Shown here piece after piece: positions 46,088 through 55,695 of a stretch of 64,000 nucleotides of DNA. This DNA is from Nitrospira sp. Its GTDB lineage: Bacteria > Nitrospirota > Nitrospiria > Nitrospirales > Nitrospiraceae. Positions within the stretch are counted from its first letter, which is position 1, and each line of letters starts with the position of its first letter. The stretch is from contig JAJFBJ010000008.1 in assembly GCA_020697375.1 (NCBI GenBank), positions 1 to 64,000 of the forward strand. The letters are read 5' to 3'. The notes beneath the pieces were generated by a model that saw only the letters and a list, made by a program, of their open reading frames with translations, made no database searches and had not been told where the DNA came from. The position numbers and the translations under genes were made by a program.

Positions 46088-47551
46088 TCATTCGGCAGGA
46101 GCCCTCAGCGACGGACGTCCTGCGGGGCATACCGACTCGACCGGGCGACCGATCCATTGAGGAGACAACGACCCCATCACCATCGCGAGGGAGGCTGCGA
46201 GGAACCCGACCAACTGCGGCGGCCAAACCTGGTCCGGCCTGCCGGTTAGTTCCATTGCAATCCACGTCCCGAGTCCGGTTCCAATGGAGAGCAAGGCGCC
46301 CTGCGTCGTGGCCCTTGTCCAATACAGGCCGGCAGCCAGCGGCACAAATGCCGCGACCAGCGTGACTTTGTATGCGCTCTCGACCATTTTGAAAATGCCT
46401 GCCTCCGAATGAAGAGCAAACAACAGCACGATGGCGGTGAACCCGATCAGCACGCTCCGCATTACCCGCAACAAGTCCCCATCACTGATGGCAGGCATGA
46501 ATCCCTTCACGATGTTCTCGCTGAACGCCACCGATGGAGCGAGCAGCGTGGCAGAAGAACAGCTCATGATGGCGGACAGCAGCGCACCGAAAAAAATGAT
46601 CTGCGCGGCGATCGGCGTATGCTGCAGGATCAGGGTGGGAAGCACGAGCTGGGAGTCCAACTTGAGCAGTCCCGCGACCTGCGCCGGATCGATCAGGGTG
46701 GCTGAATAGGCCAGGAACATCGGCACGAACGCGAAGACAAAATAGAGTGATCCCCCGAGGACGGATCCCCGCACGGCCGTCCGCTCGTCCCGCGCCGATG
46801 TAATGCGCTGAAACACATCCTGCTGAGGAATCGATCCGAACATCATCGTCACCCATGCGCCGAGAAACGGAATCCAGGCCTCAAGCCGGGCCGGCGGAAA
46901 GAAATCCAGTTTCCCCGCCGCGGCGGCATGCGTCACCACCTGTTCCACCCCGCCGGCCAAACCGCTCACGACCGAGCCGATGTAGAGCATGCCGCCCGTG
47001 ATGATCGTAATCTGGACAAAATCCAAAATCGCCACGGAAAACATACCGCCGAAAACCGTGTAGGTCAGCACGATGGCCGCTCCCAGCACCATGCCGGCCG
47101 GCTGACTCATCGCGCCCTCCGTCACGACGCTGAAGACCAATCCGAGCGCTTTGATTTGCGCCGACACCCATCCGAGGTAGGAAGCCACGATGCACAGGGT
47201 ACAGATCACTTCGACGCCTCGATTGTAGCGCAGGCGGTAGTAGTCCCCGATCGTGAGGAGGTTCAGCCGATACAATCGGCGGGCGAACAACAGTCCTGCG
47301 AGAATCAAACAGAGGCTCGACCCGAACGGATCGGCGACGACTGCCCGCAGGCCGTCCTTGACGAACGTGGCGGAGATGCCCAATACGGTTTCCGCTCCGA
47401 ACCAGGTGGCAAAGACGGTGGCCGTCACCACGGGAAGAGGCAAACAACGCCCCGCGACGGCAAAGTCGCTGCTGTTGTGAACGCGCGTCGCCGCGTAGAG
47501 CCCGATCCCGACCGAAAGGACGAGATAGAGAATCACCAAGGACAAGAGCAT
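46088..47551 (-). CDS. Sodium:solute symporter family protein
   Basis: 487 aa with about thirteen membrane helices in the LeuT/SSS fold. FATWFGAETVLG near TM2 and VFGGMFSVAILDFVQ are the family signatures. It takes up a small solute with Na+; the substrate is not predictable here. Start ATG 47551. The adjacent hybrid kinase might regulate it but is convergent, so this is weak. Confidence 0.9.
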   Translation of the reverse strand: MLLSLVILYLVLSVGIGLYAATRVHNSSDFAVAGRCLPLPVVTATVFATWFGAETVLGISATFVKDGLRAVVADPFGSSLCLILAGLLFARRLYRLNLLTIGDYYRLRYNRGVEVICTLCIVASYLGWVSAQIKALGLVFSVVTEGAMSQPAGMVLGAAIVLTYTVFGGMFSVAILDFVQITIITGGMLYIGSVVSGLAGGVEQVVTHAAAAGKLDFFPPARLEAWIPFLGAWVTMMFGSIPQQDVFQRITSARDERTAVRGSVLGGSLYFVFAFVPMFLAYSATLIDPAQVAGLLKLDSQLVLPTLILQHTPIAAQIIFFGALLSAIMSCSSATLLAPSVAFSENIVKGFMPAISDGDLLRVMRSVLIGFTAIVLLFALHSEAGIFKMVESAYKVTLVAAFVPLAAGLYWTRATTQGALLSIGTGLGTWIAMELTGRPDQVWPPQLVGFLAASLAMVMGSLSPQWIGRPVESVCPAGRPSLRAPAE

Positions 47552-47652
47552 GGGACTATTCGCATACCGGTGAGCACAGCGCGACCAAGTGATGAAGTGC
47601 GAGGGGAATTGTACCGGGAGAGCAATATGCGCGCAACGAACCGCGCCTTTCG

Positions 47653-47680
47653 TTGACTTCTTATCTATCTATGGTACGAA
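47653..47680 (+). promoter_or_regulatory. Possible sigma-70 promoter
   Basis: TTGACT (47653-47658), 16-bp spacer, TACGAA (47675-47680). The predicted start falls at about 47687, exactly on the ATG of the small ORF. Confidence 0.4.
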
Positions 47681-47686
47681 TGTCCC

Positions 47687-47917
47687 ATGCGCTACTCATT
47701 CTATTTCGCCTGGATCGTAGCAGTCCTGTCCATTTGCATCCTCACCACGCTCGCCTCCTTTCCCGGGCTGTTGAACGGCGAGCGGCCGCATGAGACGAAC
47801 ATCGTGGCGGGAGCGGAAGGATTTCGGACGATCAAGATCCAGCGCGTGCGCTGCAATTCCATCAAATCTCACTGCCACCTCTCCAGGCAAAAATTCCCGC
47901 ACAAAATACCCTCCTAG
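47687..47917 (+). CDS. Possible small membrane protein
   Basis: 76 aa with one N-terminal membrane helix (about 5-27) and a basic, Cys-containing tail. No ribosome site, but the promoter above would give a leaderless message. No homology recognised, and the tail composition is not clearly protein-like. Could be a chance frame or the remnant of a gene. Confidence 0.35.
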   Translation: MRYSFYFAWIVAVLSICILTTLASFPGLLNGERPHETNIVAGAEGFRTIKIQRVRCNSIKSHCHLSRQKFPHKIPS

Positions 47918-48010
47918 CATCGGCTCATAAGGCCGTGGTTTGGTTCCTCGGATCTAGTCTTGGCCCGAGGGGACATGATAGGCTACCTCTAGCAGCTCGG
48001 GAGGCATAGC

Positions 48011-48505
48011 ATGGTACATCCAGCGACCGGTCGAAGGGAATCGGTGCAGCCGTTGTTTCTCTGCTTGATACTCGGATGCAGTGCCGTCCTGCTCGCGCTT
48101 CCTGCCTATGCGGCTGAGTCTACAAGCCCTTGGGAATGCTCGAACTACAGCGGCGAAGCCCACACCCGATGCCTCCAAGCCTTCATCGAGATCCAACGTG
48201 AAAAGATTTCCAAGCTGGAGGCGGAAGTCCAATTACATCAGGGCGCCGTCGGCCAGCTGAAAGATCAAGTCGATCGACAGCAGGCCATGAGCGCCGATCT
48301 CCAACGACAGATGAACGAACGGCCCTCGTACGCCGCTCCCTTGGCACCGCCGTACGATTATCCCTTGTATAGCTACCCATCGGTCGGCTTCGGACTCTAT
48401 CTCGGACGTCCCTTCTTGTTTGGATCGCCCTTCTATGGCCGGCCCTATGCCTGGGGACCGCGCTACTACCGGCCCTACTATGGACGATGGCATCGCCGCT
48501 GGTAA
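48011..48505 (+). CDS. Secreted coiled-coil protein with Tyr/Pro-rich tail
   Basis: 164 aa. Signal peptide cleaved near AYAAE (about residue 35). A short Cys-containing segment (WECSNYSGEAHTRC) is followed by a coiled coil (about 55-100) and a low-complexity tail rich in Tyr, Pro, Gly and Arg. Periplasmic or surface location predicted; function unknown. GGGAGG precedes the ATG. Confidence 0.75.
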   Translation: MVHPATGRRESVQPLFLCLILGCSAVLLALPAYAAESTSPWECSNYSGEAHTRCLQAFIEIQREKISKLEAEVQLHQGAVGQLKDQVDRQQAMSADLQRQMNERPSYAAPLAPPYDYPLYSYPSVGFGLYLGRPFLFGSPFYGRPYAWGPRYYRPYYGRWHRRW

Positions 48506-48574
48506 TCATGGGCTGCGTGTCACCCCATCAGCCATACGGTCAGATCTCCTACGAGACACCTTTACCATTCACAT

Positions 48575-49540
48575 GTGAAACATGAAGGCCCCCTGATGGC
48601 GGCACAGCCGCAATTTCCTCACGAACAAACCGCCGCGGGCGAGTTTCAGCGGCAAGCCGATGCCTTTCGGGATTGGGTCACGGATGACGGCCGCTCCGCC
48701 TATCCCGCCGCAGCCGGACGCTATCACCTGTACGTCTCCATGGCTTGCCCCTGGGCACACCGCACCATCATCGTCCGCAAGCTCAAACAGCTGGAACCGG
48801 TCATCGGTATGACGGTGGTCGATCCAATCCGCGACGACCGTGGATGGAGCTTTCGATCGGGCCCGGGCCATTCACCCGATCCCATCAATGGATTTCGCTA
48901 CCTGAGCGAGGCCTATCACCTCACAGACCCGGGCTACCGCGGCCGCGTGACCGTCCCCATCTTGTGGGACCGCGTCACCTGCCGGATCGTCACGAATTCC
49001 GACGACGATCTCATGCGCATCTTCAACGCTGAATTCAACCGATTGACCGATAGCTTGCTGGATTTGTATCCAGCCCCATTGCGGCCTGCCATCGACGAGC
49101 TGAATACCTTCATCTACGAATATGTGAACGACGGAGTCTATCGCGCCGGCTTTGCCACTTCACAACAGGCGTATGAGCAGGCAGCCCACCGGTTGTTCGA
49201 CGCGCTGGATCAGCTGGACCACCGGCTCCGGGACCGCCGGTATCTTTTCGGAGCGCAGTTCGTCGAATCCGACTGGCGGCTTTTCGTCACGTTGCTCCGG
49301 TTCGATGCGGTCTACCATGGTCATTTCAAATGCAACCGGCGGCGCATCGTCGACTACCCGCATTTATCCGGATACCTCAGGGATCTGTACCAGGTGGAGG
49401 GCATCGCCGAGACAGTCGATTTCGACCACATCAAGCGGCATTATTACATCACTCACGACGACATCAACCCGACCCGCATCGTGCCGATCGGACCTGAACT
49501 GGACCTGCGAAGTCCGCATGGACGAGCCGGACTCTCCTGA
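48575..49540 (+). CDS. Glutathionyl-hydroquinone reductase (Xi-class GST, YqjG/EcfG-like)
   Basis: 321 aa (314 if ATG 48596 is the start). SMACPWAHR carries the catalytic Cys of Xi-class transferases, which reduce glutathionyl-hydroquinones; GWSFR, YLSEAY and VTVPILWD continue the N-domain and the helical C-domain is complete. A 12-bp perfect palindrome TTCACATGTGAA (48568-48579) covers the first possible start codon. No glutathione genes are nearby. Confidence 0.93.
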   Translation: MKHEGPLMAAQPQFPHEQTAAGEFQRQADAFRDWVTDDGRSAYPAAAGRYHLYVSMACPWAHRTIIVRKLKQLEPVIGMTVVDPIRDDRGWSFRSGPGHSPDPINGFRYLSEAYHLTDPGYRGRVTVPILWDRVTCRIVTNSDDDLMRIFNAEFNRLTDSLLDLYPAPLRPAIDELNTFIYEYVNDGVYRAGFATSQQAYEQAAHRLFDALDQLDHRLRDRRYLFGAQFVESDWRLFVTLLRFDAVYHGHFKCNRRRIVDYPHLSGYLRDLYQVEGIAETVDFDHIKRHYYITHDDINPTRIVPIGPELDLRSPHGRAGLS

Positions 49541-49553
49541 CTGCACCTTCCCA

Positions 49554-49661
49554 GCAGGCTGCTCAAAACGGTCGTCCAGCTAGCGTTCAAGAAGCGACGC
49601 GAGTGAGGCGTGATGTAGGGGTACGCCGCAACGAAGCGGGTGGCCATTTTCAGCAGCCTGC
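49554..49661. repeat. Dispersed imperfect-palindrome element, copy A
   Basis: About 108 bp with terminal inverted arms: GCAGGCTGCTCAAAACGG (49554-49571) versus the complement of CCATTTTCAGCAGCCTGC (49644-49661), 16 of 18 matching. Shares arms with copies at 59148-59313 and, in part, 52220-52310. Non-coding, between the GST and FKBP genes. Confidence 0.75.
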
Positions 49662-49739
49662 GCCAGAATTTCCTTGAGCCGCAAGGCGTCCGTAGCATAT
49701 GGTGGGCCTAGTCGTGCTTTTCAGCAGAAAGGATTGTCC

Positions 49740-50417
49740 ATGCGTCATGTGACCGTTGCCGCGTTCGCAGTTGTGCTCCTCATGTCTTCGATCGCCTGGG
49801 CCGCAGCTCCCGAGCCGGCCAACGATGAACAAAAAACATTTTATGCGCTCGGCGTGGCCATCAGTCAGTCACTCGGGCCGTTCACCCTGAACGAATCAGA
49901 ACTCGAATTCGTCAAGGCCGGTCTGGTCGATGGAGTCTTGAAGCGGCCGCAAAAAGTCGACTTGAATGTGTACGGCCCGAAGATCCAGCAGATGCAGCAG
50001 ACGCGCTCTAACGCGCTGGCCGATATCGAAAAGAAAGCCGGGGCCGGCTATCTCGCCAAAGCCGCGGCTGAATCCGGAGCCAAAAAAACGGAATCGGGCG
50101 CCATCGTCACTACCCTCAAGGAAGGCAAAGGCGCCAACCCGAAAGCCACCGATACAGTGAAAGTCCATTACCATGGGACCCTGACGGACGGAACCGTCTT
50201 CGACAGTTCCGTCAAACGGGGCGAGCCGGCGACCTTCCCGCTCAATCAGGTCATCAAGTGCTGGACCGAAGCAGTGCAATTGATGAAAGTCGGCGGCAAG
50301 AGCCGGTTGGTCTGTCCTTCGGCGATCGCCTACGGTGATCGTGGCTCACCTCCGACCATCAAGCCCGGCGCCACACTGGTGTTTGAGGTGGAACTCCTGG
50401 ATATCGTCAAGCAATAA
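49740..50417 (+). CDS. FKBP-type peptidyl-prolyl isomerase, periplasmic (FkpA/Mip-like)
   Basis: 225 aa. Signal peptide (AWAA, about 22), an N-terminal helical dimerisation domain, and a C-terminal FKBP domain (about 125-225) with VHYHGTLTDGTVFDSS and IAYGDRGSPPTIKPGATLVFEVELL. It speeds prolyl isomerisation and acts as a chaperone in the periplasm. ATG 49740 follows AAAGGA. Monocistronic. Confidence 0.94.
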   Translation: MRHVTVAAFAVVLLMSSIAWAAAPEPANDEQKTFYALGVAISQSLGPFTLNESELEFVKAGLVDGVLKRPQKVDLNVYGPKIQQMQQTRSNALADIEKKAGAGYLAKAAAESGAKKTESGAIVTTLKEGKGANPKATDTVKVHYHGTLTDGTVFDSSVKRGEPATFPLNQVIKCWTEAVQLMKVGGKSRLVCPSAIAYGDRGSPPTIKPGATLVFEVELLDIVKQ

Positions 50418-50427
50418 TCTCTCCGCG

Positions 50428-50467
50428 GGAGGACTCTGCCGGACTGAGACAACAGGTGGAGTCCTCC
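50428..50467. terminator. Possible hairpin terminator after FKBP gene
   Basis: GGAGGACTC / GAGTCCTCC, a perfect 9-bp stem with a 22-nt loop, 11 bp past the stop. No T tract, so Rho-independent function is doubtful. Confidence 0.4.
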
Positions 50468-50553
50468 TGAACGACTTCATCTCATCCCGTCCTATATATT
50501 CTTCGGCAGGATACAGGATCGGATCGCCGAGCTTCAGCAGGCCGGCGTACGAT

Positions 50554-51990
50554 TTACCTGATCCTCACGCGTGAGACCGGATACCATCGATCCGCCCGTT
50601 TGCCCTCGATCGCCAGCTCGACATGCGGAGCGCGACCATCCTCGGACAGAATTGCTACATCGAGAACATAGACCGCGGGAGGAACGCCCTCCGGCACTTG
50701 AATCGTATCTATGACCTGATGAGAGGGTCCTGGCAGCCACTGCCTCAAATCGGCGGAACTCCTCCATTCCGATGCCACCCGATCCGATTCCGAGCGTAAC
50801 CGGTAGGCCAGCGGCCACGAGTGATAGATCGGCGCCACACCAACATTATCCCAGCGGGACTGTAGGGAGAGAAACCGCCCTGCTGCTGTCTCCTGATTGT
50901 GAGTCAAGTCGCGCAATACGAAGCGGTACCCGATTTTCTTCAGAAAAGCATCAAACCGCGGCCGCCATGCGGCCGGGATCGGTTTGGATTTGGCGTTCAG
51001 AACCGACAGGTGCCATTCAATGCCTTTGTCAAGAATCCGGTCGAGGTCGACCCCTCGGTCATACCAGTCCTGAACATAGCCGCAGACTTCCAGCTGCACC
51101 GGCCCGCGCTTCCAGGCTTGGCCTACCAGGGGATTGCGAAGGACAGGCTCGTAGACATGTTCCATGTGGTTCCAGTCGGAACGGAAGTAATTGAAGTCTC
51201 CGTAACAATCGCCCCGCCATCCCGCCCCCCGCGCGGTTGCGTACTCAAGCTGGCCGCCGACCAGCATGACCAGCGGGGTCCCGGCAAAATACTTGAGATA
51301 CCAGTCCGTAATCGCGATCTGGTTGGCTTCGCTGGGGTAGAATGCCTTGCATTGCGTCTCCACGCCGATGCAGCAGGCCGTGTTCCACTCGCCCCAACAA
51401 CCCACGGACCCGATATCCACATGATCGATATCCACTGAATGCCCGTAGCGTGCGCCGAATGCGCGGATGAGCCGTTCATGATAGTCGAGAAAAATTGGAT
51501 TGTTGTAGTCGGGGAAGATTCCGTCCGACTCCTTGACACTGGCCACACCCTTGTCGAGTAACCATTGCGGCGTGCCTGTCTTATATTCGGATACGATGCG
51601 GATGGCGAGCGTCTCGCCTTTGGCCTTGGCCTGTTCGATCACCAGGTCGACGAGCGCGAAATTGTACTGTCCCTCCGCCGGCTCAAGTTCGGCCCAGGGC
51701 CAACGAAAATATGCGACCGTCGCATGGGGATAGGCTTCAGCCGGCGGCGGATTTCCGAAGCCGAAATGAAAGTCGGTCACCCCCATCCCGGGATTATGCA
51801 GCAGGTCGTCGATTTCGCGGGGATGGACCGTCACGGTTGAATCAGAAGCCGGAGTGGCCGCTTGCGATGACTGCTCACCATCAGTCGCCACCTTGCCGGA
51901 AGTTTCCGGTCGGCCGATGCTCGTATCGGCACAACCGGCCATGGCCACCAACGTCATCGCAACTGCGAACATCCGCCATCCTCGATCCAT
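50554..51990 (-). CDS. DUF4832 lipoprotein with glycoside-hydrolase-like barrel
   Basis: 478 aa. Signal peptide with lipobox VAMAGC (about residue 20). HNPGMGVTDF, YFRWPWAELEPAEGQYNF and VDIGSVGCWGEWN match DUF4832 proteins whose core resembles beta-galactosidase-type TIM barrels; the Glu in WGEW may be catalytic. The C-terminal 130 residues are a beta-sandwich. Probably an envelope polysaccharide-active protein, but no activity is established for the family as far as I know. ATG 51990 follows AAAGGAGAGG. Confidence 0.75.
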   Translation of the reverse strand: MDRGWRMFAVAMTLVAMAGCADTSIGRPETSGKVATDGEQSSQAATPASDSTVTVHPREIDDLLHNPGMGVTDFHFGFGNPPPAEAYPHATVAYFRWPWAELEPAEGQYNFALVDLVIEQAKAKGETLAIRIVSEYKTGTPQWLLDKGVASVKESDGIFPDYNNPIFLDYHERLIRAFGARYGHSVDIDHVDIGSVGCWGEWNTACCIGVETQCKAFYPSEANQIAITDWYLKYFAGTPLVMLVGGQLEYATARGAGWRGDCYGDFNYFRSDWNHMEHVYEPVLRNPLVGQAWKRGPVQLEVCGYVQDWYDRGVDLDRILDKGIEWHLSVLNAKSKPIPAAWRPRFDAFLKKIGYRFVLRDLTHNQETAAGRFLSLQSRWDNVGVAPIYHSWPLAYRLRSESDRVASEWRSSADLRQWLPGPSHQVIDTIQVPEGVPPAVYVLDVAILSEDGRAPHVELAIEGKRADRWYPVSRVRIR

Positions 51991-52424
51991 ATCCTCTCCT
52001 TTCTTGCGCGACTCGCCGTGCGCCTCGTTCCATGAACCTGGCCCATCCTCGACTTCACTCTGCCCATTCTCCATGGGCACATCCGGCGGTTGAAACCGAC
52101 GGTGGGGTCGCGCCGTAAATTATGCTAGGGTACGCGGCCAGACTGGCAACCATCAAACACTCTATGGGCACGCAGGAACGTCGATGGTCCCTACCCTCGC
52201 AGATAGATGAACAGGACCCTCAGGATGTTCAAGAAGGCGACCTTCTTTCCTGCCCGACCCGGCGCGTCAGGACGCGCCGGGTCTCAGACAAGGCCGCAGC
52301 GAGCCGAACCAGGCTATGGGAATCAGGGTTGAGCTAAGGAAATCTTGCCATCGCAGCCTCGGCCTGAGCCGGACCCTTTCGGAAAGCCGGCGGACTGTTT
52401 CACTTACTGGAGGAGCAGTTCGAC
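51991..52424. other. 434-bp intergenic region with a partial repeat and a perfect palindrome
   Basis: Divergent promoter space between the DUF4832 and SDR genes. 52220-52310 contains arms of the dispersed repeat (CAGGATGTTCAA and AAGGCCGCAGCGAGC) interrupted by a perfect 13-bp stem with a 2-nt centre (52256-52268 / 52271-52283). GGAGGAGC before 52425 is the SDR ribosome site. No gene seen. Confidence 0.6.
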
Positions 52425-53309
52425 ATGCGGAATCTGTTCTCACAGGTTACTCGATCCGACGCAGTCGTCATCACCGGCGCTTCCACCGGCATCGGCGCCG
52501 CCTGCGCCCTCGCCCTCGACAAGGCGGGCTATCGTGTCTTCGCGGGCGTCCGTGATCCGGCGGACGGTGAACGGCTCCAGCGCCAAGCCGGCCCGCGCCT
52601 GATGCCCATCCGGCTCGACGTCACGGACCCAGCCTCCATCTCGGCAGCCAGCCATACCGTCACGGCCATGATGGGGGAACGAGGCCTCGCAGGCCTGCTC
52701 AACAATGCCGGGATCGGCGTCGCCGGTCCGGTGGAATTACTGCCCCTCGCCGATTGGCGGCGACAATTCGAAGTGAATGTCTTCGGGCTCATTGCGGTCA
52801 CCCAGACGTTTCTCCCGTTGATCCGCCAGGGACGGGGACGCATCATCAATATGGGATCCGTTGCCGGCCGCGCCGCCATGCCGTTCATGGCTCCCTATGC
52901 CGCATCGAAACATGCGCTGGAAGCGATCACCGATGCATTACGTCTGGAGCTGCAGCCCTGGGGCATCCGCGTTATGCTCATCACGCCTGGCGCGATCGCG
53001 ACTCCCATTTGGAAGAAAACGAAAAAGGAAGCCGATAGCTGGGACGCGGTCTGTCATCAGGATCTCACAGGCATATACAAAGAGGGCGTTACCCGCATCA
53101 AAGAGGCGGCGATCGCTGCGGGTGAACAGGCCCAGCCGGCCGCGGTCGTCGCAGAAGCCGTCACCCGCGCCTTGCGGTCCAGATGGCCAAAAACTCGCTA
53201 TCTTGTAGGCTCGGACGCGGCCATCCGGATCTATCTCGCCATGCTGCTGCCGGACCGACTGAACGATTGGTTGATCACCAGGATCATCAAACTTCCCCCC
53301 CGCCGCTGA
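52425..53309 (+). CDS. Short-chain dehydrogenase/reductase
   Basis: 294 aa. GASTGIG cofactor loop, NNAGIG, catalytic Ser in NMGSVAG and intact YAASK. The C-terminal 45 residues (YLAMLLPDRLNDWLITRII) are hydrophobic and may sit on the membrane, as in SDRs acting on lipids or steroid-like compounds. ATG with GGAGGAGC upstream. It converges with the next gene. Confidence 0.9.
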   Translation: MRNLFSQVTRSDAVVITGASTGIGAACALALDKAGYRVFAGVRDPADGERLQRQAGPRLMPIRLDVTDPASISAASHTVTAMMGERGLAGLLNNAGIGVAGPVELLPLADWRRQFEVNVFGLIAVTQTFLPLIRQGRGRIINMGSVAGRAAMPFMAPYAASKHALEAITDALRLELQPWGIRVMLITPGAIATPIWKKTKKEADSWDAVCHQDLTGIYKEGVTRIKEAAIAAGEQAQPAAVVAEAVTRALRSRWPKTRYLVGSDAAIRIYLAMLLPDRLNDWLITRIIKLPPRR

Positions 53310-53314
53310 GGTTT

Positions 53315-54124
53315 CTACCGCCCTGTCACCCGCACCATGTCGATGACCTCTCCCTTTCGATCGAGATAAATCGAAACCAGTTCGTTCGGGGCCAGCTGCT
53401 CGATCGCCGGCTGGAGCAACGGGCGGACTGGAAACGACTGGATCTCATCGATCTTCATCCTGAGACGCACCTTCCCGTCACCGATCGTCACGAAAAATCC
53501 TTGGACCTGTCGTTGCGGCGCGCGGGGTGACGATTCCTCGCTCAGTTCGCGCGGTTTCCCCAGGGAAAAGACATCGACCAGGAGGTAGGCTCGATCGACG
53601 GCAAAATCGGCCGCCTCGCCGACCTCCAGGGCGGCTAGCTTGTCCATCGCCACCGTCCTCGCATAAAACGCGACATCCCGGCCCGACTCAAGCCGAATCG
53701 TCACCCGTTCTTTGACAGGGTTAAACGGCTTTCCCAGAGAGCCGCGGAAAATCTTCGTCGGAGGGATGTCGGCGGGACGTTGATAGGCCACGATTTCGTC
53801 CCGATCGTTCACCATGATTTCCACCGTGCCACCCACTTGAAGCCCCCGAGCCTCGTCCCCGCCCGCTTCGAGCGATAGGTAGCGCGGAGCCCGTTCGCCG
53901 GTTTCAACCTGCACTCGATCTCCCGTGATGCTGCTGATCGTCCCTTTCACCAATCTGGCACTTGGGAGAATGCCCGGTACCGGTTGCAACTCTTCGATGC
54001 TCAGTCCCGACATGAGCTTCGCCGAGCCGCCGCATCCGGCCATAGAACAGGCCAGCACAATCGCCAAGGCCAGTACACGGTCCCTCGTTCGCGTCGCGCC
54101 CGGCGCCCACCCTTTTATTTCCAT
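53315..54124 (-). CDS. Lipoprotein of unknown function
   Basis: 269 aa. Signal peptide with lipobox SMAGC (about residue 31). The mature part looks like several small beta-barrel segments (VKGTISSITGDRVQVETG, VGGTVEIMVNDRDEIVAY, IYLDRKGEVIDMVRV) like repeated OB/PRC-type folds. No family recognised. ATG 54124 is taken because it gives the signal peptide; the longer frame to 54199 has none. Confidence 0.7.
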   Translation of the reverse strand: MEIKGWAPGATRTRDRVLALAIVLACSMAGCGGSAKLMSGLSIEELQPVPGILPSARLVKGTISSITGDRVQVETGERAPRYLSLEAGGDEARGLQVGGTVEIMVNDRDEIVAYQRPADIPPTKIFRGSLGKPFNPVKERVTIRLESGRDVAFYARTVAMDKLAALEVGEAADFAVDRAYLLVDVFSLGKPRELSEESSPRAPQRQVQGFFVTIGDGKVRLRMKIDEIQSFPVRPLLQPAIEQLAPNELVSIYLDRKGEVIDMVRVTGR

Positions 54125-54345
54125 GCCCGATGATAAAACAATGCGATAGCAGGTGGCGAGTCCCGGCCGTCCGACGACGTCAATTTTTTCTGCTGCCATC
54201 GGCGCATGACTGCTGCTGGCACAATGCCGGTCACCGACCGACTGGCGGAGCGTCCGGTCGACTCGACCGGCCTCTGACTCTAGGCATTCAGAGACAGCTG
54301 TGTTAGAAACCCTGCTGCTGAAACAACACCGTCTGCTGAAGGCCG

Positions 54346-55545
54346 ATGCATCACCCCTTCACCGCCAGTCTGTTCCACTGGATGATAGGCTTTCTTGCCG
54401 TCCTGAACGTGGCAGGCTGTTTGTCTCCTCCGGCGCTGAACCGCGCCGTCATCGCTTATGATGAGGCCATCAACAGCGCCATCTCGAAGCAACTGCTGAT
54501 CAATATCGCCAGGGCTCACCATCACGAGCCGATACACTTTACCGGCGTGGCCAACGTAGCAGCCACCTTCGATTTTCGAATCAATGCCGGCGCGACACCG
54601 GCACTCACCGGTGACCATAGCCGCACGCTGGTTCCTCTCTTCGGCGGGTCGATCGCCGAAAACCCCACGATCAGCATCGCCCCGATCGAGGGCGAAGAAT
54701 TCACCAAGCGGCTCCTTGCCCCGTTCCAGGAAGGCAAACTCACTCTATTGCTACGGCAGGGAGTCGATATCGACATGTTGCTGCGGCTCATGGCGAAGGA
54801 ACTCCGCCTGACCGACCAGGGAGAAGTGATGGCCTACCGCAACGACCCGTTCGACAAAGACGGCTATGACATGTTTCGCAAAGTCGTCCTCCATTTGTCG
54901 GCGATTCAAGACGCCAACCGTCTGTATGCGGAAGCATTGACCTTCGAACGCACCTGGACGATACCGGCCGAATCTGTCACGGCGGAAGGCTTTGCCGCGC
55001 TGGAGCAGCAGTATCTCATCACCTACGACCATGAACAACGCGTCTACAGGCTGCGCAAGCCGATGTCCGGACGGGTATTGATTACAAACTATGACCCTGC
55101 GATTCTTCCGCCGGCGGAGCGGATCCGCTTGCACGAGGCGGCGGATCAGCGCTCGGCGAACGATGTTTCGTTTGACATTCGCGCCGGACATTACGGCGGG
55201 GACTGGCCTCTGCGCGGCGACTTCAGACTGCGAAGCTTCAACGCCATGTTGAATTTTTTGGGTCACTCGGTGGATGAGGATAGGGAGTACGCCGTGGAGA
55301 AGGATCCCCGCACACCGCCCGTGGCTGAAAATCCTGTGAATACGATGGACCTCCTCGTTCTGGACAAGGCGCCTGCCGAATCGGGATTGTCGGTTGGCTC
55401 ACACGGCCGCTACTACGCCATCAATGTAACGGGACCGCAAGCACGCTGGAACCTCGAAGCCTTCAAACTCCTGTCGCAACTCTTCCAAATGACCATCACC
55501 GACGTCCCGCGGACCGGCGTCCCCAGCATCACGATCGCAAAATGA
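54346..55545 (+). CDS. Large lipoprotein of unknown function
   Basis: 399 aa. Signal peptide with lipobox NVAGC (C25). Near the mature N-terminus, ISKQLLINIARAHHHEPIHFTGV resembles a motif I associate with uncharacterised lipoproteins in proteobacteria and Nitrospira-like genomes. The rest alternates alpha and beta with no catalytic motif. Followed 150 bp later by the DUF481 gene in the same direction. Confidence 0.7.
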   Translation: MHHPFTASLFHWMIGFLAVLNVAGCLSPPALNRAVIAYDEAINSAISKQLLINIARAHHHEPIHFTGVANVAATFDFRINAGATPALTGDHSRTLVPLFGGSIAENPTISIAPIEGEEFTKRLLAPFQEGKLTLLLRQGVDIDMLLRLMAKELRLTDQGEVMAYRNDPFDKDGYDMFRKVVLHLSAIQDANRLYAEALTFERTWTIPAESVTAEGFAALEQQYLITYDHEQRVYRLRKPMSGRVLITNYDPAILPPAERIRLHEAADQRSANDVSFDIRAGHYGGDWPLRGDFRLRSFNAMLNFLGHSVDEDREYAVEKDPRTPPVAENPVNTMDLLVLDKAPAESGLSVGSHGRYYAINVTGPQARWNLEAFKLLSQLFQMTITDVPRTGVPSITIAK

Positions 55546-55695
55546 TTCGCATCGGCCGGCTGCCGTATCGTCATTTTTTCTCTCAATCTCTTGCAACTCC
55601 ATAGGCTCTCCATTAGGGTGGGCCTTGTCGAACGGATTGTGGCACGCCGCCTCGCGTGATGAATCCCCGGCCATCGGTCTTTTCAGATCATACTC

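Noticed and set aside
55556..55590. Terminator-like sequence with a T6 run after the 399-aa lipoprotein gene
   Set aside because: Only a 4-bp stem can be formed before the T run.
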